Assembly (NCBI GenBank): GCA_019661795.1
Contig: JAIFWQ010000010.1
Coordinates: 1-8,545 of the forward strand
Length of the DNA stretch: 8,545 nucleotides
Source: Candidatus Parcubacteria bacterium
GTDB lineage: Bacteria > Patescibacteriota > Minisyncoccia > Phycocordibacterales > UBA6065
Direction of reading: 5' to 3'
Shown here piece by piece: positions 1 through 3,799 of the stretch (its first letter is position 1; each line of letters opens with the position of its first letter). The notes beneath the pieces were generated by a model. The model made no database searches. It was not told the origin of the DNA and was given only the letters and a program-made list of their open reading frames with translations. The translations under genes were made by a program, and so were the position numbers.

Positions 1-554
1 GGGGAAGAGCCGTCCACGTCGGGGTGATGGGTTGTTTCCAGATAATAGTCCGGGCCGAAAACGCCTTTGTACCATTTGGCGATATCCACGGCTTTGGCGA
101 TGTCGTTTCCCTGGAGAGCGAGCGTCAGGTCGCCGTTGAACGCCGACGATATGGCGACCAATCCGTCCTTGTATCTCTCTATGAGCTCGCGGTCGATGCG
201 CGGCTTGTAATAGAAGCCTTCGAGATAGCCTTTGGTGACGAGCTGAATAAGATTTTTGTAGCCCTGATAGTTCTTGGCGAGGAGTATGAGCCGGGTGCGG
301 CGCGAATCGATGCCTGATTGCTTGTCCGCGCGGGTTCGCGGGGCGACGTAGAAATCGACGCCAAGGATCGGCTTTATGCCGGCCTTTTTGCAGTCTTTGT
401 AGAATTCGATCGCGCCGTACATGTTGCCGTTGTCGGTGAGGGCGAGAGCGGGCGCGCCGTCGGCTATCGCGGCTTCGATAAGATCCGGGATCTTCGGCAG
501 GGCAGCCAGGAGGGAATAGTGGCTGTGAGTGTGGAGATGGATGAAGCGGGCCAT
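1..554 (-). CDS. dnaE: DNA polymerase III alpha subunit, N-terminal part (PHP domain), cut by window edge
   Basis: This is the beginning of the replicative DNA polymerase catalytic subunit; 184 residues are present and the rest lies left of base 1. The protein starts MARFIHLHTHSHYSLL, matching the HLHxHxxYSLL opening of the DnaE PHP domain. It continues with ALTDNGNMYGAIEFYK (about residues 38-53), GIKPILGVDFYVAP (59-72) and LILLAKNYQGYKNL (89-102), all standard DnaE landmarks. The ATG at 554 is chosen because family homology begins immediately after it and a TATAAT box lies 11 bases upstream. Several PHP metal-ligand positions look substituted: Ala17, Asn42, Arg88 and Ala138 stand where active PHP domains usually have Asp, His, His and Cys, so the domain is probably structural and not a proofreading nuclease. 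The gene is divergent from rnhB across a large inverted repeat. Identity is very secure; the loss of PHP activity is inferred from a remembered alignment. Confidence 0.96.
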   Translation of the reverse strand, partial: MARFIHLHTHSHYSLLAALPKIPDLIEAAIADGAPALALTDNGNMYGAIEFYKDCKKAGIKPILGVDFYVAPRTRADKQSGIDSRRTRLILLAKNYQGYKNLIQLVTKGYLEGFYYKPRIDRELIERYKDGLVAISSAFNGDLTLALQGNDIAKAVDIAKWYKGVFGPDYYLETTHHPDVDGSS

Positions 555-565
555 GGGTATGGTGA

Positions 566-571
566 ATTATA
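566..571 (-). promoter_or_regulatory. Promoter -10 box of dnaE
   Basis: Read on the minus strand this is a perfect TATAAT hexamer, with 11 bases between it and the dnaE ATG. Transcription would start about 4-5 bases before the start codon, leaving essentially no leader and no room for a Shine-Dalgarno site. The expected -35 position falls in the left arm of the 583-690 inverted repeat and is not a good TTGACA match. Confidence 0.6.
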
Positions 572-582
572 AGGGATAGGTG

Positions 583-690
583 TCCGTTCGGATAGCTCCT
601 TTAGAAACCACGAAAATTTCTTGCTAGAAATTTTCTCTGTCCGGCGCCGTCGCGCCTTCCAAGGGTTTCTAAAGGAGCTATCCGAACGGA
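583..690. repeat. 108-bp nested inverted-repeat element (27-bp perfect arms, two inner hairpins)
   Basis: Bases 583-609 and 664-690 are perfect reverse complements over 27 bp; the outer end of each arm is itself a small palindrome, TCCGTTCGGA / TCCGAACGGA. Between the arms lie two further hairpins: GAAAATTTCT (612-621) with AGAAATTTTC (626-635) around a TGCT loop, and GGCGC (643-647) with GCGCC (652-656) around CGTC. Folded as RNA or extruded DNA it makes a three-way junction: one long stem carrying two short hairpins. It contains no convincing ORF and shows no T-run typical of a terminator. It fills most of the gap between divergent dnaE and rnhB. It could be a non-autonomous mobile element (MITE-like), a recombination or transposase substrate, a regulatory cruciform, or a structured RNA. 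No target-site duplication is obvious at its ends. Confidence 0.9.
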
Positions 691-709
691 TCTCTGTCAT
701 TCATCATTT

Positions 710-718
710 TGATATACT
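710..718 (+). promoter_or_regulatory. Extended -10 promoter of rnhB
   Basis: TGATATACT fits the extended -10 pattern TGnTATAAT. Only six bases separate its end from the GTG start of rnhB, so the predicted transcript begins at or next to the start codon (leaderless). No convincing -35 box is seen; that position borders the right end of the inverted-repeat element. Confidence 0.55.
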
Positions 719-724
719 GATGGC

Positions 725-1315
725 GTGAAAACGATCCACATTGTGGGAATAGACGAAGTCGGACGAGGGCCTTTGGCCGGTCCGGTGACGGTGTGCGCCT
801 GCCGGGTGGCGCGCGACTTCGACTTTTCCAATTTCGACGGGATACGGGATTCGAAAAAGCTCTCGCCGCAGAAAAGGGAAGAATGGTTCCTCAAAATATC
901 GGGCCTCAAATCGAAAGGCGAGCTCGAATTCGCCCACGCGTCCGTCGCCGCGCCCGAGATCGACGCCATCGGCATATCCAAAGCCATAGAAAAGGCTATT
1001 CACCTGTGCCTCGACGCTCTCGGCCTCGCTCCCGAATCGACGGAGATATTCCTCGACGGTTCGCTCAAGGCTCCGAAGAAATTTCTCGTCCAACAGACGA
1101 TCATCAAGGGCGACGAGAAGATCCCGATCATTTCAGCGGCTTCGATCGTGGCCAAAGTCATGCGCGACAGGCATATGGAAGAGCAGGCCCTGCTCTATCC
1201 CGCATACGGTTTCGAAAATCACAAAGGTTACGGCACCGACGAGCATCGCAAGGCCATACGGAAGCTCGGCACATCGCCGATCCATCGCAAGAGCTTTCTT
1301 TCGAAGATAATATAG
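725..1315 (+). CDS. rnhB: Ribonuclease HII
   Basis: RNase HII is a cytoplasmic endonuclease that cuts the RNA strand of RNA-DNA hybrids and nicks at single ribonucleotides left in DNA. The 196-residue product has the usual length and the complete set of landmarks. GIDEVGRGPLAGPV near the N-terminus contains catalytic Asp10 and Glu11. RDSKKLSPQKRE (41-52) follows, then IFLDGS with Asp111, and SAASIVAKVMRDRHM (137-151) with the last acidic residue, Asp148. The C-terminus has the family's YGFENHKGYGT segment (161-171). The start is a GTG with no Shine-Dalgarno site but an extended -10 box six bases before it, suggesting leaderless translation. An alternative frame overlapping most of this stretch has no family similarity. 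The gene is divergent from dnaE, which fits a shared replication and repair theme. Identification is firm. Confidence 0.97.
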   Translation: MKTIHIVGIDEVGRGPLAGPVTVCACRVARDFDFSNFDGIRDSKKLSPQKREEWFLKISGLKSKGELEFAHASVAAPEIDAIGISKAIEKAIHLCLDALGLAPESTEIFLDGSLKAPKKFLVQQTIIKGDEKIPIISAASIVAKVMRDRHMEEQALLYPAYGFENHKGYGTDEHRKAIRKLGTSPIHRKSFLSKII

Positions 1316-1323
1316 GGCGAAAT

Positions 1324-1351
1324 TTGCCTTTTTAAAGGCTTCTGCTATAGT
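1324..1351 (+). promoter_or_regulatory. Promoter of rpmF
   Basis: TTGCCT (1324-1329), a 16-base spacer and TATAGT (1346-1351), with TGC directly before the -10 box, give a strong extended -10 promoter. It overlaps the space just after the rnhB stop. The predicted start site lies about 2-3 bases before the rpmF ATG, so the mRNA is almost leaderless. Confidence 0.7.
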
Positions 1352-1360
1352 ACAGGACCT

Positions 1361-1585
1361 ATGGTAGTACGAATGCGAGCAACGCGGTCGGCACGAAATA
1401 ACAGGCGCTCACACCACGCGCTTCAGAAGCCTGCGCTCACGACCGATACGAAGACCGGCGCTATCCACCTCCGCCACCGCGCTTCGGCCGTTACGGGATC
1501 CTACAAAGGCATCACCGTCATCGATATGGACGCCAAGGCCGCTAAAAAGGCCAAAAAGGCGAAAGAAGCCCAGACCGCGCGATAA
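1361..1585 (+). CDS. rpmF: Large-subunit ribosomal protein bL32
   Basis: This small basic protein of 74 residues is part of the 50S ribosomal subunit. The N-terminal half carries the bL32 signature: a basic run with RSARNNRRSHHAL (residues 9-21), then KPAL (23-26), where other bacteria read roughly RRAHHAL..PAL. The zinc-binding cysteines found in many L32 proteins are absent: the corresponding stretch is TTDTKTGAIHLRHRASAVTG with no Cys, so this is a zinc-independent form. After the YKG segment there is a Lys/Ala-rich tail ending KKAKKAKEAQTAR, longer than in typical 56-60-residue L32. The start at 1361 is preferred over the in-frame ATG at 1373 because it aligns with the family N-terminus and sits right behind the promoter. 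An intrinsic terminator begins three bases after the stop. Codons are mixed, as in short ribosomal genes. Confidence 0.93.
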   Translation: MVVRMRATRSARNNRRSHHALQKPALTTDTKTGAIHLRHRASAVTGSYKGITVIDMDAKAAKKAKKAKEAQTAR

Positions 1586-1587
1586 TT

Positions 1588-1612
1588 AAAACCCGCCCCA
1601 TGGCGGGTTTTT
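1588..1612 (+). terminator. Intrinsic terminator of rpmF
   Basis: AAAACCCGCC (1588-1597), a CCAT loop and GGCGGGTTTT (1602-1611) form a perfect 10-bp stem leading into five Ts. It lies immediately after the rpmF stop codon and separates rpmF from the nusB promoter. Confidence 0.9.
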
Positions 1613-1623
1613 GATTGGGCTGC

Positions 1624-1652
1624 TTGCGCTTCGGACATAGCGCTTGTACAAT
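1624..1652 (+). promoter_or_regulatory. Promoter of the nusB-Nudix gene
   Basis: TTGCGC (1624-1629), a 17-base spacer and TACAAT (1647-1652) form a plausible sigma-70-type promoter after the rpmF terminator. The predicted leader is about 30 bases, AT-rich, and shows no clear Shine-Dalgarno site before the ATG. Confidence 0.55.
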
Positions 1653-1689
1653 TATTCGGTAACGTCAGATTAAGAAATAAGTACATTTT

Positions 1690-2589
1690 ATGGCAAATAG
1701 GCACCTTGCGCGGTCCGTAGTCCTCCAATCGCTTTTCGAGTGGGATTTCCGCGACCAGAAGGACGGCATCCTCTCGGATGCGATCGTCCGCGACGCCGCC
1801 GAATTCGCCCCGGGCAACTCCGACATCCCGTTCATGCAGGAGCTCGGCAAAGGCGTCCTCTCCAAGCGCCCTGAAATAGACACCATCATCGTCAAGGCCG
1901 CCCCTGACTGGCCTCTCGACAAGATATCCATCGTGGACAGGAACGTCCTGCGGATCGGCCTGTACGAACTGCTTTTCGCCGACCGGAGCGAAGTGCCCGC
2001 CAAAGTCGCCATCAACGAGGCGATCGAGCTCGCCAAATCGTTCGGCGGCGAAAATTCCGGCAAATTCGTGAACGGCGTGCTCGGCTCCGTATATAAGGAG
2101 CTCGGCGAGCCCGGCAAAGACGCCGTTTCCAAGAAGAAAGACGACAAATTCAATATCCCGTTCGAAAAGATGCCGGTCGTGAAGCTCGGCGGCGCGATCG
2201 TGTTCGCGCGGCACGAAGGCGACATATACCTCGGCCTCGTCCATGACGTCTTCGGCAGGTGGACCCTGTCGAAAGGCGGGCTCGAAGACGGCGAAGACGT
2301 CAAAAAGGGCACGATCAGGAAGATAAAGGAAGAGATCGGCGCCGACATACAGATCATAAAGGAGATCGCGTCGAACGAATACGTCGCGACCCATCCGGAA
2401 AAGGGCAAGCTCCGCAAGCAGGTGACCTATTTCCTCGCCGAAGCGCCGTACGAGCCTCTCGCTCTCAAGGAGACTGGCGGCCTCGACAAGGCGCAGTGGT
2501 TCAAGGTGGGCGAGATCGGCGACCTTAATTTCTACGACGACATGATGCCTATCATCGCCAAGGCGGTGAAGCTCATCCCGAAGAAATAG
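1690..2589 (+). CDS. nusB: NusB transcription antitermination factor fused to a Nudix domain
   Basis: One uninterrupted 299-residue frame joins two domains. Residues 1-138 are NusB: RHLARSVVLQSLFEWDF at the N-terminus, then DRNVLRIGLYELLF (83-96) and VAINEAIELAKSFGG with KFVNGVLGSVYKEL (106-138), which are NusB hallmarks. NusB binds boxA RNA with S10 (NusE) and supports rRNA transcription. After a Lys-rich linker (139-162) residues 163-297 form a Nudix fold: KLGGAIVF, a Gly-Arg-Trp segment, then the Nudix box from Gly196 to Gly217 and a C-terminal helix. The box reads GGLEDGE...RKIKEEIG, so the Glu that normally follows the Arg (the REUxEE motif) is Lys211, while Glu202, Glu214 and Glu215 are kept. 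Since that Glu is a metal or catalytic residue in MutT-type enzymes, hydrolase activity may be reduced or altered. The NusB call is firm; the Nudix substrate cannot be told from sequence. Confidence 0.93.
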   Translation: MANRHLARSVVLQSLFEWDFRDQKDGILSDAIVRDAAEFAPGNSDIPFMQELGKGVLSKRPEIDTIIVKAAPDWPLDKISIVDRNVLRIGLYELLFADRSEVPAKVAINEAIELAKSFGGENSGKFVNGVLGSVYKELGEPGKDAVSKKKDDKFNIPFEKMPVVKLGGAIVFARHEGDIYLGLVHDVFGRWTLSKGGLEDGEDVKKGTIRKIKEEIGADIQIIKEIASNEYVATHPEKGKLRKQVTYFLAEAPYEPLALKETGGLDKAQWFKVGEIGDLNFYDDMMPIIAKAVKLIPKK

Positions 2590-2608
2590 GCGGAAAGGCC
2601 CGCATTCC

Positions 2609-2636
2609 TTGCTTTTATACGATATTCAGCTATTTT
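2609..2636 (+). promoter_or_regulatory. Promoter of rnc
   Basis: TTGCTT (2609-2614), a 16-base spacer and TATTTT (2631-2636). The ATG of rnc begins eight bases after the -10 box, placing the predicted start site at or next to the A of the start codon (leaderless). This arrangement also argues against the upstream in-frame TTG at 2635, which would fall inside the -10 box. Confidence 0.5.
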
Positions 2637-2643
2637 GGTACCC

Positions 2644-3342
2644 ATGGACATCAATTTTTCCCGATTCGAAGAGAGGGCCGGCGTGACGTTCAAAGAGAAA
2701 TCCCTTCTCCGCCAGGCGTTCACGCACCGCTCGTACATAAACGAGAACAAGAACACCAAGTTCGAGCATAACGAGCGCCTCGAATTCCTCGGCGACGCCG
2801 TCCTCGAGCTCGTCGTGACGGATTTTCTGTATCATAAATATCCCGGCAAGCCGGAAGGCGAGCTCACGACCTATCGGTCGGCTCTCGTGAACGCGATCAC
2901 GCTCGCCGAAGTCGCGTCCAATTTCGCCATGAACGATTTCCTTTTGCTTTCGAAAGGCGAATCCAAAGACATGGGCCGCGCGCGCCAGTACATACTCGCC
3001 AACACGTTCGAGGCCGTCATCGGCGCGATATATCTCGATCAGGGATACGACGTCGCGAAAGGCTTCATCGAGCGGAGCATATTCGTATTCGCCGACCAGA
3101 TGATCGCCCGCGGCAATCTCGTCGACGCCAAAAGCCTTTTCCAGGAAAAGGCCCAGGAAAAGACCGGCGTCACGCCTTCGTATAAATTGGTCCGGGAAGC
3201 CGGCCCCGATCACGATAAATCGTTCACCGTCGGCGTGCTCATAGGCAAAGACCAGGTGGCGACCGGCGAAGGCAAGTCCAAGCAGGAGGCGGAGCAGAAC
3301 GCGGCTCTCCGCGCTCTCGAGGCGAAGGGATGGAATTCGTAG
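2644..3342 (+). CDS. rnc: Ribonuclease III
   Basis: RNase III is a dimeric cytoplasmic endonuclease that cuts double-stranded RNA, including rRNA precursors. The 232-residue product has the standard architecture. The catalytic domain (about 1-150) contains HNERLEFLGDAVLE (42-55), with Glu44, Glu47 and Asp51, then Glu71 in KPEGEL, and ILANTFEAVIGAIYLD (117-132) with Glu123. Asn120 sits where E. coli has Asp114. The double-stranded RNA-binding domain (about 164-228) ends in the usual KSKQEAEQNAALRALE pattern. The ATG at 2644 is preferred because the family N-terminus aligns there and a -10 box ends eight bases earlier; the TTG at 2635 would add only three residues. It follows nusB, 54 bases after its stop, with its own promoter, and ends at a bidirectional terminator. 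A role in rRNA processing alongside NusB is a reasonable inference. Confidence 0.97.
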   Translation: MDINFSRFEERAGVTFKEKSLLRQAFTHRSYINENKNTKFEHNERLEFLGDAVLELVVTDFLYHKYPGKPEGELTTYRSALVNAITLAEVASNFAMNDFLLLSKGESKDMGRARQYILANTFEAVIGAIYLDQGYDVAKGFIERSIFVFADQMIARGNLVDAKSLFQEKAQEKTGVTPSYKLVREAGPDHDKSFTVGVLIGKDQVATGEGKSKQEAEQNAALRALEAKGWNS

Positions 3343-3363
3343 AGAGATCATAGATTCTATAAA

Positions 3364-3389
3364 AAAATCCCGCTTCCGAGCGGGATTTT
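3364..3389. terminator. Bidirectional terminator between rnc and the 3409-3690 gene
   Basis: AAAATCCCGCT (3364-3374), a TCCG loop and AGCGGGATTTT (3379-3389) form a perfect 11-bp stem. On plus it follows rnc and leads into four Ts; on minus it follows the convergent small membrane-protein gene and leads into seven Ts. It therefore probably serves both genes and is stronger in the minus direction. Confidence 0.88.
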
Positions 3390-3408
3390 GCGTGAGGACG
3401 GATCGGCT

Positions 3409-3690
3409 TTAAAGCGCGCCGATCGATTCTTGGGGGTCTTTGCCTTCGATCTCGGCTTTCCATCGCGCCCCGCGGCCCAAAAAGAAAAGAAACAAGATGA
3501 TCAGCACGGCCAAAGATATGAGGCCGATGAGCGATACATCGAAGACGAATTCTTTTTCGGTATGCTCGTAGACTTTCACCAGAGAGCCGCATGTCAGGGT
3601 CACGATGAAAGCGGTCGGAAAACATATGCGGGCCAGGGACAGAACGATCGATTTGAACGGCCGTTCGAGAAGGAACAGGTAGATTTTCAT
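3409..3690 (-). CDS. Small two-helix membrane protein of unknown function
   Basis: I do not recognise this family. The 93-residue product has two hydrophobic segments, about residues 14-36 and 52-71 (the second contains LISLAVLIILFLFFLG), separated by a short charged loop with Glu and Lys residues. Basic residues flank the segments at the N-terminus (Arg10, Lys13) and after the second helix (Arg73, Arg76, Lys78). By the positive-inside rule this suggests a helical hairpin with both ends in the cytoplasm and a short polar C-terminal tail. There is no cleavable signal peptide that I can see. Support for it being real comes from its surroundings: a near-consensus promoter upstream on the same strand, a short leader, and a strong terminator beyond the stop. 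It is convergent with rnc and divergent from the SMC gene. It could be an uncharacterised lineage-specific envelope protein. Confidence 0.75.
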   Translation of the reverse strand: MKIYLFLLERPFKSIVLSLARICFPTAFIVTLTCGSLVKVYEHTEKEFVFDVSLIGLISLAVLIILFLFFLGRGARWKAEIEGKDPQESIGAL

Positions 3691-3705
3691 AGAGAACTTT
3701 GCCTA

Positions 3706-3734
3706 TTTATATCTGCAGAGTCGGTGTAAGTCAA
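3706..3734 (-). promoter_or_regulatory. Near-consensus promoter of the small membrane-protein gene
   Basis: On the minus strand: TTGACT (3734-3729), a 17-base spacer and TATAAA (3711-3706). This is the closest match to a sigma-70 consensus promoter in the window. The predicted start site is about 9 bases before the ATG at 3690. Confidence 0.8.
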
Positions 3735-3737
3735 TCA

Positions 3738-3756
3738 CCGCTCTCGCGGCTTTTTT
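3738..3756 (+). terminator. Short GC hairpin followed by T-run, possible terminator
   Basis: CCGC (3738-3741), a TCTC loop and GCGG (3746-3749) precede a run of six Ts after one C. The stem has only four pairs. On plus there is no sense gene between the rnc terminator and this site, so it would stop read-through or antisense transcription ahead of the SMC gene. It may be chance. Confidence 0.3.
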
Positions 3757-3770
3757 ATGCTGGTCTGAAA

Positions 3771-3779
3771 TGCTATATT
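3771..3779 (+). promoter_or_regulatory. Extended -10 promoter of the SMC-like gene
   Basis: TGCTATATT matches the TGnTATAAT extended -10 pattern seen before rpmF and rnhB. The predicted leader is about 14 bases. GAGGG at 3782-3786 resembles a ribosome binding site but lies 13 bases from the ATG and would fall at the very 5' end of the transcript, so its use is doubtful. Confidence 0.55.
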
Positions 3780-3799
3780 TAGAGGGCTAATTCCCGCGC

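Noticed and set aside
583..690. Reading the inverted repeat as an ordinary bidirectional terminator
   Set aside because: It lies between divergent genes, where no transcript ends, and lacks a T-run after either outer arm. The real terminators in this window are short GC stems with T-runs.
1501..2417. Long minus-strand open frames opposite nusB
   Set aside because: They are antisense shadows of the NusB-Nudix coding frame; one also runs across the rpmF terminator. The sense frame carries clear domain motifs.
2635..2643. TTG start for rnc three codons upstream of the ATG
   Set aside because: The TTG overlaps the likely -10 box, and RNase III homology starts at the ATG at 2644.
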